A stretch of DNA of 33,622 nt from Phycisphaerales bacterium UBA2402 (lineage in GTDB: Bacteria; Planctomycetota; Phycisphaerae; Phycisphaerales; UBA1924), in NCBI GenBank assembly GCA_002343715.1, contig DDSA01000049.1, forward strand, positions 805-34,426, written 5' to 3'. The position numbers and the translations under genes are program-made. Positions within the stretch are counted from its first letter, which is position 1, and the number at the start of each line of letters is the position of its first letter. Positions 15,375 through 23,682 of the stretch are shown one piece after another. Under the pieces are notes generated by a model that worked only from the letters and a program-made list of their open reading frames with translations, had not been told where the DNA came from and did no database searches.

Positions 15375-18197
15375 TCAGAAGCAGCCGCCCGCTTCCCACT
15401 TCTCGAAGAAGAAGTCAACATCAGCGCCCTCGATGCCGCCGTCCTGGTTGACGTCGGAGCAGGGCAGGGCGTTCTCCCACGCGAAGTAGAAGGCTTCGAC
15501 GTCGGCGCCGTCGATGCCGCCGTCCTGGTTGAAGTCCGCGGCGCAGGCCGGGCAGTAGGAGCAGTTGGGAGTGATGGGAGCGAACTGCACGCTGAAGGAG
15601 TCGATCGTTCCCACATCGATGCCGGCGTTGTCGGTCACGGTGAGGGTCCAGGTGCCATCGGCGGGGTCGCCGGTGAAGACCGAGAGCGATTGATTGGAGC
15701 GGTAGGTGCCGGCGGGGATCGGATCACCGATCGAGCCGCCGATGGTCGCCGTGGCGAAGTCGTTGAAGCAGTAGACGCCGCTGGGGTTGCGACCGCCGCC
15801 CTCACGGTTCATCAGCACGGCGGTGTGGATGCCGTTGCTGACGGAGACGATGAGGTCGGCCGCGAAGGTGTGCGTCAGGCCGACGCAGACCTGGAGGGCG
15901 CCAACGGTTTCACCCGTGGCGACGGTCAGGCTGCTGGATGCGGTGCCGGGCACGCCGCCGGAGAAGTCCGGGATCGCGATCGGGAAGTTATCCGTGGACT
16001 CGATCGGGGCGCCGAAGTCGCCGACCGTCTCGCACGCCGAGTCGTTGCCCAGGTAGGTCCCGCCCATGTCGAAGCACTCGGCCTCGGACATGATGGCGCA
16101 GGTCTGCTCCTCGGGCAGGCAGCAGGCGCCGGTGAAGACGCAGCGGAGCACCGACTGGCAGGGGTCACCGTTGTCGGTGATGGAAACCTCGTAGTTCCCC
16201 GTGCCGCCGCCGAAGCCGCCCACGACGACGTAGTACTCGGAACCGACCTCGGAGCAGAAGGTGAAGAGGCTGGTCAGGCCCGTGCCGCTGTCATCATCGC
16301 CGCCGATGCAGAACAGCCCGGCGCAGCCGCGGATGCCGCAGTAGACGGCCACGATGGTGTCCATGGTCGTGCCCGCGTGGTCGGTGGAGACGGTCATGGT
16401 GTTGCCCGTGCCCGTGACCTTGTACCACGAGAGCCGCTGGTTGGAAGAGACAGGCGGACATTCGGGCTGGTTGGTGCTGGCCGCGCTGCGGGTGGTGATG
16501 TAACCGGCGACCACCACGCCGAGGTTCAGGTCTTCGGCGCCGGCGCAGTTGTCGTTGGCGGGCGGGGGCGGGGGGCACTGCGTGACGTTGAGCGTGATGT
16601 TGCCCATGCTGCTGCGCATCTCCGCATCGGAGACGGTGAACATGAGGGTCTTGGCGCCGACGGTGGTGGTGTCGGCGATGGTGGCGAGGTAGGAGTAGCG
16701 ACCGTCGCCGGGGGTGACGTCACCGTCGAGGCCCAGGTCGTTGAAGGCCTGGTTCGATGAACCGCCGATCGAAGAAAGATCGCACTCGACCATGATGTCG
16801 GTGCTGTTGGGGAAGCGACCGCCGGTCACGAGCACCGAGAGGAGGCTGGTCTGATCGCCGCAGTTCTGGACGCTTGTGGGGGCGGCGCTGCCGACGCCCG
16901 TGGGCGGGGTGGGATCACCGCAGGGCAGGGCCGTGGTGCAGGGAGTGCCGTCGTCCGACACGGTCAGGGCGAAGTTGCCGGTGGCCGTGCTGAAGCCGCG
17001 CACGAAGATGTAGTACGGACGACCCGCGACAGAGCACCAGGAGAAGCGGCTGTGCAGCCCGCTGAAGGAGCAAGTGGCATCGTCGTTGGCGCCGATGCAG
17101 GTGAGCATCGAGCAGCCGTCAGCCCCGCAGAAGACGCCGACGATGGTGTCGTGGTTCGTGAACGAGTCGCAGGTCGTGGCCGTCATGGTGTTGCCGGTGC
17201 CCGTGATGAGGTACCACACGCCCCGGCCTGTTGTGGCCGAGCCGCAACTGACCGTGCTGGTGTCGCCGAGGCTTGTGATGTACCCCTCGACACGCTGATC
17301 GACCACGATGGGCTCCGCGGAACCGCAGGTGTTGTTGGCCATCGGGGGCGGCGGACAGGCCGTCACGGTGAGGCCGGCGATGGTGCCGGTGCTCGAGCGC
17401 ATCTCGGCATCGGAGACGGTGAAGGGGAAGGTCTTGGCACCGGTGGTGGTGGTGCCCGCTACGGTCTGGCGGAATGAATAACGCCCGTCACCAGCGGTGA
17501 CATCGCCATCCACGCCGAGATCGTTGAGTGCCTGGGTGCCCGAGCCGCCGATGGCCGACAGGTCGGCCTCGACCACGATCCCAGTGCTGGCCGGGTTGGC
17601 GCCCGGGGTTACCAGCACGCTGACCAGGACGGTCTGGTCACCGCAGTTGTTGACCGATGTGGGCGACACCGAGCCGACGCCGGTGGGAGGGGTGGGCAGG
17701 TTGGTCGGGGGGTTGATGTAAAGTTGCAGGTCGCGGGTGGTTGTTCCGGGGGCAGCCGTCCCGAACTTGCCGGCGAGGATCCAATACTCGGTTCCCGCGG
17801 CGACCACGACCGACAGGTTGGTGCGAAGACCGCAACTGTCATCGTTGCAGCCGATCTGAGAAAACGTCCCGCCGCAGGTGCCCGTGTACACGGCGACGAT
17901 GGTGTCGCTGACGGTGTTCAACGGAGCATCGGCGGGGCAGGTGGCGATACGCATGGTTCCGCTGGCGGCAGGCGTGATCTTGTACCAGATCGTCCGGCTG
18001 CGGCTGGTCTGGCACGAGAAGGTCGGATCACCCGTGACCGTGGCGCTGGTGATGTCAACCGGCGTGGTCAGGAACGGGAACGGCCCGGAGGACACATCAA
18101 TCGCCCCCGCGCACAAGTCATTGGCCGGTTGTGCCAAGGCCGAAGCCGCGAGCACCAGACCGGAACACAGGCCAAGAAGGCCACGATTCCTCTTCAT
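15375..18197 (-). CDS. Large modular secreted protein with P-domain and dockerin-like C-terminus
   Basis: 940 residues. Signal peptide 1-22 (SALA|QPANDLC). Then alternating modules: type A (PANDxC...SxxIWYKxTG...YWxxVGGF) at about 24-162, 287-417 and 546-676; type B (PPTGVGS...NCGDQT...DGDVTxGDGRYS...VSDAEMRSS) at 171-280 and 431-540, resembling 'choice-of-anchor X' domains. A cysteine-rich piece (GACCLPEEQTC...ECFDMGGTYLG) is at 687-723, a proprotein-convertase P-domain-like sandwich at about 755-872, and a duplicated Ca-binding-type motif at 882-940 (DFNQDGGIDGADVEAF, DVNQDGGIEGADVDFF), the dockerin-like anchor common in Phycisphaerae. It is probably a cell-surface protein; no catalytic domain is seen. 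An AAGGAG ribosome site at 18210-18205 fixes the start. A strong terminator follows. Confidence 0.85.
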   Translation of the reverse strand: MKRNRGLLGLCSGLVLAASALAQPANDLCAGAIDVSSGPFPFLTTPVDITSATVTGDPTFSCQTSRSRTIWYKITPAASGTMRIATCPADAPLNTVSDTIVAVYTGTCGGTFSQIGCNDDSCGLRTNLSVVVAAGTEYWILAGKFGTAAPGTTTRDLQLYINPPTNLPTPPTGVGSVSPTSVNNCGDQTVLVSVLVTPGANPASTGIVVEADLSAIGGSGTQALNDLGVDGDVTAGDGRYSFRQTVAGTTTTGAKTFPFTVSDAEMRSSTGTIAGLTVTACPPPPMANNTCGSAEPIVVDQRVEGYITSLGDTSTVSCGSATTGRGVWYLITGTGNTMTATTCDSFTNHDTIVGVFCGADGCSMLTCIGANDDATCSFSGLHSRFSWCSVAGRPYYIFVRGFSTATGNFALTVSDDGTPCTTALPCGDPTPPTGVGSAAPTSVQNCGDQTSLLSVLVTGGRFPNSTDIMVECDLSSIGGSSNQAFNDLGLDGDVTPGDGRYSYLATIADTTTVGAKTLMFTVSDAEMRSSMGNITLNVTQCPPPPPANDNCAGAEDLNLGVVVAGYITTRSAASTNQPECPPVSSNQRLSWYKVTGTGNTMTVSTDHAGTTMDTIVAVYCGIRGCAGLFCIGGDDDSGTGLTSLFTFCSEVGSEYYVVVGGFGGGTGNYEVSITDNGDPCQSVLRCVFTGACCLPEEQTCAIMSEAECFDMGGTYLGNDSACETVGDFGAPIESTDNFPIAIPDFSGGVPGTASSSLTVATGETVGALQVCVGLTHTFAADLIVSVSNGIHTAVLMNREGGGRNPSGVYCFNDFATATIGGSIGDPIPAGTYRSNQSLSVFTGDPADGTWTLTVTDNAGIDVGTIDSFSVQFAPITPNCSYCPACAADFNQDGGIDGADVEAFYFAWENALPCSDVNQDGGIEGADVDFFFEKWEAGGCF
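16578..16907 (-). repeat. Second copy of the type B module
   Basis: Encodes residues 431-540 of the 940-residue protein. By eye about two thirds of its residues match the copy at 17358-17687, pointing to an internal duplication together with the neighbouring type A module. Confidence 0.6.
17358..17687 (-). repeat. First copy of the type B module
   Basis: Encodes residues 171-280 of the 940-residue protein; partner of the copy at 16578-16907. Confidence 0.6.
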
Positions 18198-18758
18198 ACT
18201 TCATCTCCTTCCGATAACGTGAACAACAAACAACAAGGACACACACAACTCAATCCGGGCACGAATCCGGTACATCAGGATGGAAGGGGCTTCACGCTGT
18301 TCGTAGGCGCATCAGGCAGTCACACAGTTGAACAGATTCAAACTGAACCAAATTCAAACATTGCATGCACACCGTCAACTGCGAACCGCAAGCGAAGGTG
18401 AAATGTCGGCGGAGACCCCTCTCACGAATGCCGGGAGTTTAGCGCGATGACGGATATCGGGTCAATGATTGAATCACCGATTCCGCCATGAAGTAACCGT
18501 TTTCAAAGTGCGAATTGCCGTAGTAGTGGTATTACGCGCAGTTGGAACATTTCACTATCTCACCGTCTCGTTGTTTGTGCATACTGATATCTCCGTCCCG
18601 CCACGCGTGCTGGTCCTACAATGGGTAGATCGCCGGTGACTCCCTGTTGATGAAAATGGGTTTCTGCTGGCCGCGGCGGATGAGGGTGCGTCGCACCCCG
18701 GGCTGCGAAACCCATAGGTACGACCAGATCGATCGTACATCGAGAGTTATTGGCCAGT
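18198..18758. other. Intergenic region between two divergent genes
   Basis: About 560 bases with no convincing gene, the longest non-coding stretch in the window and less GC-rich than its surroundings. It must contain the promoter of the 940-residue protein gene (leftward) and that of the helicase gene (rightward). ATTCAAAC occurs twice, 16 bases apart (18336-18343 and 18352-18359). A long inverted repeat is at 18656-18715. Short open frames here look like chance. Confidence 0.6.
18656..18715. repeat. 60-base structured palindromic element before the helicase gene
   Basis: ATGGGTTTC (18656-18664) pairs perfectly with GAAACCCAT (18707-18715). Inside the 42-base loop lies a second hairpin, GGGTGCG-T-CGCACCC. 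Nested stems of this size suggest either a folded 5' leader of the helicase mRNA (ATG at 18759) or a small dispersed palindromic repeat. Confidence 0.5.
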
Positions 18759-20231
18759 ATGCACTTTTCCGACCTTCACTTGTCCGCACCCATTCTGCGC
18801 GCGCTGGCGCACGAGGGGTACACGATTCCAACTTCCATTCAGGCCCAGGCCATCCCGCCCATCATCGCGGGGAACGACATGCTGGGCATTGCGCAAACGG
18901 GTACAGGCAAGACCGCCGCGTTCGCGTTGCCGATTCTGCACCGATTGATGACCGCCCCAGTGGACAAGGCCCACCGGGGTGCTCGCAAGCCCCGTGTGCT
19001 GGTTCTCTGCCCGACCCGCGAACTGGCGGTTCAGATCGGTGAGAGTTTCACCCGGTACGGGCGCGATGCCGCGCTCGAGCACGTCTGCATCTTCGGCGGT
19101 GTCAGCGAGTTTCACCAGAAGCGGGCGCTCGCGAGAGGCGTTGATATCGTGGTCGCCACGCCGGGCCGCCTCCTGGACCTGATGGAGCAACGCGCCGCCG
19201 ACATTTCAGCGGTCGAGACACTGATCCTCGACGAGGCGGATCGGATGCTGGACATGGGGTTCATCCAGCCGATCCGGCGCATCGCGGCGGCGACGCCCAA
19301 GACCCGGCAGACGCTCCTCTTCTCGGCGACGATGCCGAAAGAGGTGACACACCTGGCGCACTCGCTGCTGCGTGATCCGGTGAAGGTGTCGGTGCCGCCG
19401 TCTCCCGCATCGACGCCGAAGATCGAGCAGAGTCTCTACATCGTGAAGCGAGAGTTGAAACAGCCCCTGCTCCGCCACCTGCTGGACGATCCGGCGATGG
19501 AACGCACGCTGGTCTTTACCAAGACCAAGCACGGCGCGGAGCGTGTGAGCAAGAAACTGGGACGCAGCGGCGTGACCGCCGACGCCATCCACGGCGACAA
19601 GGCGCAGAACTACCGCCTGCGGGCGCTCGAACGGTTCCGCAGCGGGGCCGCGAGGGTGTTGGTGGCGACAGATGTCGCCGCCCGCGGGCTGGATGTGGAC
19701 GGCGTGACCCACGTTGTCAACTTCGATCTGCCGATGGAGCCCGAGGCGTACGTGCACCGCATCGGCCGCACGGGCCGGGCCGGAGCGACGGGGATCGCGA
19801 TCTCGTTCTGCGATGGAGATGAGCGGGGACTCTTGCGGGAGATCGAACGCCTGACCGGGAAAAAAATCCCTCTGTCGGCAACGCCCGAGGTCAAGCCCGA
19901 TCCTGTGGCCGAAGGGTTCTCCCACCGCACGCCGCACTCGAACAGCGGCAAGCGTGGCGGCCATCGTGACCCGTCACCCGGTGCATCGCGGGGACCGGCG
20001 CCGCGCCACGAGGAGCGGGGTGTGCGTGAGCAACACCCCAAACCAGCATCGAGATCCGGCGCGGGGCAACACTCCGCAAAGCCACGCGCGGATCACGCCG
20101 ACAATCGAGGGCACGATGCACGCCGCGACCGGGCCGATGGGAGCGGGCACGCCGAGAGCCGAGGGCACGCTCGTGCCGGCGCCAAGCCTGCGCCGTGGAG
20201 CAAGTACGCGGGTAAAAAGCGGGCGCGTTGA
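18759..20231 (+). CDS. RhlE-type DEAD-box RNA helicase
   Basis: 490 residues from ATG 18759 (a TTG at 18750 would add three). Helicase motifs in order: Q motif (TIPTSIQAQAIP), motif I AQTGTGKT, Ia PTRELA, Ib TPGRLLD, II DEAD, III SAT, IV VFTKTK, V ATDVAARGLDV and VI HRIGRTGRAG. This is an ATP-dependent RNA helicase acting in ribosome assembly, RNA decay or cold adaptation. After the core (about residue 390) comes a 100-residue tail rich in Arg, His, Gly and Pro, predicted disordered and RNA-binding. A long upstream region with a strong hairpin element suggests leader-based control, as in some cold-induced helicase genes, but this is inference. Confidence 0.93.
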   Translation: MHFSDLHLSAPILRALAHEGYTIPTSIQAQAIPPIIAGNDMLGIAQTGTGKTAAFALPILHRLMTAPVDKAHRGARKPRVLVLCPTRELAVQIGESFTRYGRDAALEHVCIFGGVSEFHQKRALARGVDIVVATPGRLLDLMEQRAADISAVETLILDEADRMLDMGFIQPIRRIAAATPKTRQTLLFSATMPKEVTHLAHSLLRDPVKVSVPPSPASTPKIEQSLYIVKRELKQPLLRHLLDDPAMERTLVFTKTKHGAERVSKKLGRSGVTADAIHGDKAQNYRLRALERFRSGAARVLVATDVAARGLDVDGVTHVVNFDLPMEPEAYVHRIGRTGRAGATGIAISFCDGDERGLLREIERLTGKKIPLSATPEVKPDPVAEGFSHRTPHSNSGKRGGHRDPSPGASRGPAPRHEERGVREQHPKPASRSGAGQHSAKPRADHADNRGHDARRDRADGSGHAESRGHARAGAKPAPWSKYAGKKRAR

Positions 20232-20243
20232 GAGCGTGGAACA

Positions 20244-21074
20244 TCACGCGCGTGGGTCGGCGGATTCGTCCGCCGATGCCCCGCCGCCGGCGTGGGTCAG
20301 TTCGACCAGCGCGGCGTGTTTCATGAGCGTGGCCGCGGCCTGTGACGCCGCGGCGAGCCAGCCGGGCACGCCGTCGAGGAACGCGCGCTTGAGGACCAGT
20401 TGCTTGAAGAACGCCCCGGGGGGCGATGTCAGGAGGGCGAGTCGGCTTCCCCTGATACCCGCTAGATGCTGCGCGCGAGCGGAAGCCCGCGCGAGGCCGG
20501 CCTGCTTGCGCAGAAAATCAGCGAACGTGTCGATGGACTCGTGGCGGATGTGCCCGGGCAGGTCGATGATGCGGCCGGGCGTGCCAGGCAAGAGTTCGAT
20601 CTTGTCGTGCGGCTCGGTGCCGGTGGTTCGGGCCGTGCCCCGCCGCACCAGGCGCAGACGCCATTCGGGCTGCCAGGCGTGCCGGAGCGGTTGGCCCCGG
20701 TAATACACGATCCGGCGGACGCGCGCTGCGGCGATGCCGGGATCATCATGTTCGACATGCGCGATGATGGCGTCACGCAGGACGGGGTCGGGCGGCTCAT
20801 CGGCATCGAGGCAGAGCACCCACGGCCCGCGGCACTGTTCGATGGAGAACTGCCGGGTGAGGTTGAAGCCGCGCCAAATAGTCTTGACGATGCGGCAGCC
20901 TCGCTCGTGCAGAATGTCGAGGGTGCCATCGGTTGAGCCCGAGTCGATGGCGACGATCTCACCGCCGCCGACGATGAGAGGCGCGATGGCATCGAGCAGC
21001 CGGGGCATGCGGCGAAACTCGTTCTTGCAGAGGATGGCGACGGAGAGAGACACGGCAAACTCGCCGGGCTGCAA
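20244..21074 (-). CDS. Family 2 glycosyltransferase, WaaE/KdtX-like
   Basis: 276 residues. The GT-A fold signatures are SVAILCKNE near the N-terminus, AIDSGSTDGT, and LCLDADEPP supplying the DxD metal/sugar-nucleotide site; WRGFNLTRQFSIEQCRGPWV between them is typical of the WaaE/KdtX (lipopolysaccharide core beta-1,4-glucosyltransferase-like) branch. It probably adds a sugar to lipopolysaccharide core or another surface glycan at the inner membrane. The C-terminal hydrophobic region (GAFFKQLVLKRAFLDGVPGW) is usual in this branch. It converges with the helicase gene, with only 12 bases between their stops, and no glycan cluster surrounds it. Confidence 0.85.
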   Translation of the reverse strand: MQPGEFAVSLSVAILCKNEFRRMPRLLDAIAPLIVGGGEIVAIDSGSTDGTLDILHERGCRIVKTIWRGFNLTRQFSIEQCRGPWVLCLDADEPPDPVLRDAIIAHVEHDDPGIAAARVRRIVYYRGQPLRHAWQPEWRLRLVRRGTARTTGTEPHDKIELLPGTPGRIIDLPGHIRHESIDTFADFLRKQAGLARASARAQHLAGIRGSRLALLTSPPGAFFKQLVLKRAFLDGVPGWLAAASQAAATLMKHAALVELTHAGGGASADESADPRA

Positions 21075-21421
21075 CAGCGCGGCGTGGCAGTGTACGGCGA
21101 TCCTTGGGATGGTTCGCGGGTCAGAACTGCCGGTGTGACCGTGCGCGCTCGGAGGGTCAATGAATGACAGTTAGGAAGTGCCGCCCGTGTCTTGAACAGG
21201 GCGAAGAGGCTGTGTCCGATGGGCGTGAGGGATGAACGGGCCACTCAACATGCGCGCGAAGCGTACTCCGCGGCGGCGGGCTTGAGAGAGGCGTCTGTAC
21301 ATCCGGCAACCCCGATTCGCCCAAGTGGCAATGCAGCGTCCGGGCCAAAGAAACAATGCCCCGAACTCACCGGAGTTCGGGGGTCCTGGTGGTCCATGCA
21401 ATCCGATGGGAGTAAAGCCAA
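21075..21421. other. Intergenic region, no gene seen
   Basis: About 350 bases between the glycosyltransferase start and the tRNA gene. Apart from the hairpin at 21359-21382 I see no gene, RNA or repeat. The promoter of the glycosyltransferase should lie here, but I could not pick a convincing one. Confidence 0.5.
21359..21382 (-). terminator. Hairpin terminator after tRNA-Ile
   Basis: A ten-base perfect stem (CCCCGAACTC with GAGTTCGGGG) around a four-base loop. On the minus strand it is followed by CATTGTTTCTTT. It lies 39 bases beyond the 3' end of the tRNA. Confidence 0.7.
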
Positions 21422-21494
21422 TGGCCCCGCTCGGATTCGAACCGAGGACCAAGCGATTATGAGTCGCCTGCTCTAACCGCTGAGCTACAGGGCC
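21422..21494 (-). tRNA. tRNA-Ile with anticodon CAT (lysidine-type)
   Basis: A 73-base cloverleaf on the minus strand: acceptor GGCCCTG with CGGGGCC and discriminator A, D-arm GCTC-AGCGGTTA-GAGC, anticodon loop CTCATAA (anticodon CAT), T-arm with TTCGAAT. CAT could mean Met, but the D-arm and anticodon-arm sequence (AGGCGACTCATAATCGCTTG) matches the minor tRNA-Ile2 of bacteria, whose C34 is converted to lysidine by TilS to read AUA. CCA is not encoded. It lies just downstream of the CNNM/CorC gene on the same strand and is followed by a hairpin terminator. Confidence 0.9.
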
Positions 21495-21536
21495 GTAGCG
21501 GAAAAGGATAGCAGCGGGGGACGTGCTGGTGGATCA

Positions 21537-22841
21537 TCACGCGTCCTGTTCTGCTGCGCGGCGGGCCAGGATCTGGTCGATCCGTGTGCCGTCCATGTCC
21601 ACGACCTCGAGGATCCAGCCGCGCCATTCGACCGATTCGCCCTTGTGCGGGATGTGACCGAGAAGGTCGAGTACCAGGCCCGCGGCGGTGCGGGCATCGG
21701 TGGCGTCGCCGGACTCTGCGATCGTGAGCGTGAGGGTGACCTCGAGTTCGTGCAGGGGCAGGCGTCCGTCGATGAGCAGGGAACCGTCGGGGCGGCGCGT
21801 GGCGACGGGGGGGGGTTCCTCGCCTTTGCGTGAGAGGTCGCCGACCAGAACCCGGACCACATCATTGAGCGTCACAAGGCCGTGTGTGCCGCCGTATTCA
21901 TCGACGACGATGGCAACGTGGACCTTGGTCCGCTTGAACTGATCGAGGAGTTGCAGCGCTGGGCACGTTTCGGGAACGAACAGGGGCTTGTGGGCGACGG
22001 CGGAGACGCGGAAGGCCGCGCCGGAGAGCAGTCCGTACGCGATCAGGTCCTTGATGTGGACGACTCCCACCAGTTGATCGATGCTCCCGCGGCAGACCGG
22101 GTAGTGAGAAAATGGGCTTGTGCCGACGAGGACCCGCACCTCGTCCGCCGGCATGGTCTCATCGAGCCAGACGATCTCTCCACGCGGGACCATCAGGTCC
22201 GCCGCGGTCAGATCGCCGATGCGGACGGTGCGTTGAAATAGTTCATGCTCGTGGGGCGTAAAGACTCCGGTGCCGGCTGCCCGGGCCATCAGGCTTTTGA
22301 CATCTTCCTCGGAGACATCATCGCGTGTTGAAGCCGGAACACGCAACAACTTGAGTATGCCTTCGGTGGAAAGTGTTAGGAGTTTTACAGGGACTGCCGT
22401 GAGCACCGAAAGCGCACTCAGGGGTCGTGCGATCAGGCCGGCGATCTGCTCCGGAAAGGCAAGGGCGATCCGCTTGGGAACGAGTTCACCAAGCACCAGG
22501 GAGAGATAGGTGATGACCAGCACGATCAGAACCGTGCTGATCGGCCCGCTGTACGGACTGAGTGGTTCGGCCTCGGCAATGAAAACCTGCAACTTGCTCG
22601 AGAGCGCTTTTTCACCGAATGCCCCCGCCAGGATGCCAACCAACGTGATACCGACCTGCACCGTAGAAAGAAAGCGTGTCGGCTCACGAGACAGGGAAAG
22701 TGCCGCCGCGGCACCTTTACTTCCTCCCGCGGCGGCTTGCTGCAGCCGTGAGTGCCTGGAGGTCATCATCGCCAGTTCCGCCATGGCGAAGACACCATTG
22801 ACCAGAAAGAGGACAAGGAGCAGTACGATCGCCAGGAGCAT
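21537..22841 (-). CDS. CNNM/CBS/CorC-HlyC family membrane protein
   Basis: 434 residues. The N-terminal CNNM (DUF21) domain with three or four membrane helices starts at residue 1 (MLLAIVLLLVLFLVNGVFAMAELAM) and includes VQVGITLVGILAGAFGE and LVLGELVPKRIAL. A CBS pair follows (about 205-335; TAADLMVPRGEIVWL, FSHYPVCRGSIDQLVGVVHIKDL, HVAIVVDEYGGTHGLVTLNDVV), then a CorC/HlyC domain (about 345-425). Relatives transport Mg2+/Co2+ or are called 'hemolysin family'; CBS domains sense nucleotides. Magnesium transport is inferred. The ATG at 22841 has no ribosome site and is abutted by an inverted repeat. It follows CoaB on the same strand with 58 bases between. Confidence 0.88.
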   Translation of the reverse strand: MLLAIVLLLVLFLVNGVFAMAELAMMTSRHSRLQQAAAGGSKGAAAALSLSREPTRFLSTVQVGITLVGILAGAFGEKALSSKLQVFIAEAEPLSPYSGPISTVLIVLVITYLSLVLGELVPKRIALAFPEQIAGLIARPLSALSVLTAVPVKLLTLSTEGILKLLRVPASTRDDVSEEDVKSLMARAAGTGVFTPHEHELFQRTVRIGDLTAADLMVPRGEIVWLDETMPADEVRVLVGTSPFSHYPVCRGSIDQLVGVVHIKDLIAYGLLSGAAFRVSAVAHKPLFVPETCPALQLLDQFKRTKVHVAIVVDEYGGTHGLVTLNDVVRVLVGDLSRKGEEPPPVATRRPDGSLLIDGRLPLHELEVTLTLTIAESGDATDARTAAGLVLDLLGHIPHKGESVEWRGWILEVVDMDGTRIDQILARRAAEQDA

Positions 22842-22876
22842 GGTCGATTGTTGCTATCCGATCGTCAAAATCGACC
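22842..22876 (-). promoter_or_regulatory. Inverted repeat touching the start codon of the CNNM/CorC gene
   Basis: On the minus strand GGTCGATT pairs with AATCGACC, the latter ending immediately before the ATG at 22841. The stem can extend by TTG/CAA across a one-base bulge. It could hide the start region in the mRNA or act as an operator. No T-run follows, so it is not a standard terminator for CoaB. Confidence 0.45.
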
Positions 22877-22899
22877 AAACAATAATCGAACATGCTTGG

Positions 22900-23568
22900 T
22901 TAAGTATTGTGACGAAGCCGGTGATCCCGTTCGAGAAACGTAAGGAGATACTCTGCAAACTCAGATTTCATCAGCGGGCCGGTGCGTGTGATCAGTTCTT
23001 CCGTAGGCCCGATGATGGTCGCGTCGATCACATCCGAATCCATTGTTTCCAGAGGATTGGCGACGATGTAATCAACCATTTTGCGTTTTTTCTTGCGGAT
23101 GGCCAGTTCCGTAAGACCTTCATGATCCTCAAGCGCGAACCCAACAAAAACCTGACTTGAACGCTTTCCACCTGCTAAACCGGCTAGAAGATCCGGCGTG
23201 GCTTCAAGTTTCAACACAAGTCCTGAAGCGCTTCGCGGCAGTTTGTGAGAAACATCGACTGGTTTCGCGGGCCTGAAGTCGGCGACTGCGGCAGCCATAA
23301 TAAGTAAGTCAGCATTCGGCGTATGTTCAGATAAAAGTTGCTGTAAGTCGGAGGTTGTTCGGAACCTCTGAATCTTGACGGACGAACGTTCGGGCACCGC
23401 GGCGTTGGGGCCGATGAGCGCGGTTACGGCCCAGCCGCTGCGGTCTGCCGCGTCGGCGAGGGATGCTCCGAGTCTTCCCGAACTGCGGTTCCCGATGAAC
23501 CGGACGGCATCGATGGGTTCATACGTCGGCCCGAATGTAAGAAGGAGATTCCGACAGGCATCGGGCAT
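22900..23568 (-). CDS. coaB: Stand-alone phosphopantothenate-cysteine ligase (CoaB)
   Basis: 222 residues from ATG 23568. It contains only the CoaB half of the usual CoaBC fusion: FGPTYEPIDAVRFIGNRSSG at the N-terminus (nucleotide binding), MAAAVADFRPAKP (substrate site) and VGFALED. CoaB joins cysteine to 4'-phosphopantothenate with a nucleoside triphosphate in coenzyme A synthesis. The decarboxylase CoaC must be encoded elsewhere. Upstream in-frame codons to 23724 are unlike any CoaB and overlap the divergent pilB-like promoter, so the shorter start is chosen. Local composition is somewhat lower in GC than the flanking genes. The gap to the CNNM gene is 58 bases, so the two may be cotranscribed. 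Confidence 0.88.
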   Translation of the reverse strand: MPDACRNLLLTFGPTYEPIDAVRFIGNRSSGRLGASLADAADRSGWAVTALIGPNAAVPERSSVKIQRFRTTSDLQQLLSEHTPNADLLIMAAAVADFRPAKPVDVSHKLPRSASGLVLKLEATPDLLAGLAGGKRSSQVFVGFALEDHEGLTELAIRKKKRKMVDYIVANPLETMDSDVIDATIIGPTEELITRTGPLMKSEFAEYLLTFLERDHRLRHNT

Positions 23569-23630
23569 GTGCGATGGTACCGAAGAGGGCGGAATGGAGG
23601 AAGTCGGCAAACGAAGTTGTCGGAATTCAA

Positions 23631-23659
23631 TTGATAGGTGGCCGCGAGCGCCGGATAAT
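23631..23659 (+). promoter_or_regulatory. Sigma70-type promoter of the pilus/secretion cluster
   Basis: TTGATA (23631-23636) and GATAAT (23654-23659), 17 bases apart, each matching five of six consensus bases. Initiation would fall near 23666, giving a leader of about 60 bases before the ATG at 23725. Confidence 0.65.
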
Positions 23660-23664
23660 CCCGG

Positions 23665-23682
23665 CCCCGAACTGAGTCGGGG
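23665..23682 (+). other. Hairpin at the predicted 5' end of the cluster transcript
   Basis: CCCCGA and TCGGGG around a six-base loop, starting at the predicted transcription start. Such 5'-end hairpins often stabilise messages; the role here is inference. Confidence 0.35.

Noticed and set aside
15339..16760. A 473-codon plus-strand frame antisense to the 940-residue protein gene
   Set aside because: Gly/Ala/Val/Asp-rich repeats simply mirror the repetitive coding strand; there is no ribosome site and no domain.
15375..18197. Cellulosome component based on the dockerin-like C-terminus
   Set aside because: No cohesin, carbohydrate-binding module or glycoside hydrolase is seen; the motif type is a common planctomycete C-terminus.
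18555..18831. Short minus-strand frames in the region before the helicase gene
   Set aside because: They translate the palindromic element and its flanks, have no ribosome site and partly overlap the helicase start.
21422..21494. Reading the CAT-anticodon tRNA as elongator or initiator tRNA-Met
   Set aside because: The D-arm and anticodon-arm sequence fits tRNA-Ile2 much better, and the initiator features (unpaired first base, GGG/CCC anticodon stem) are missing.
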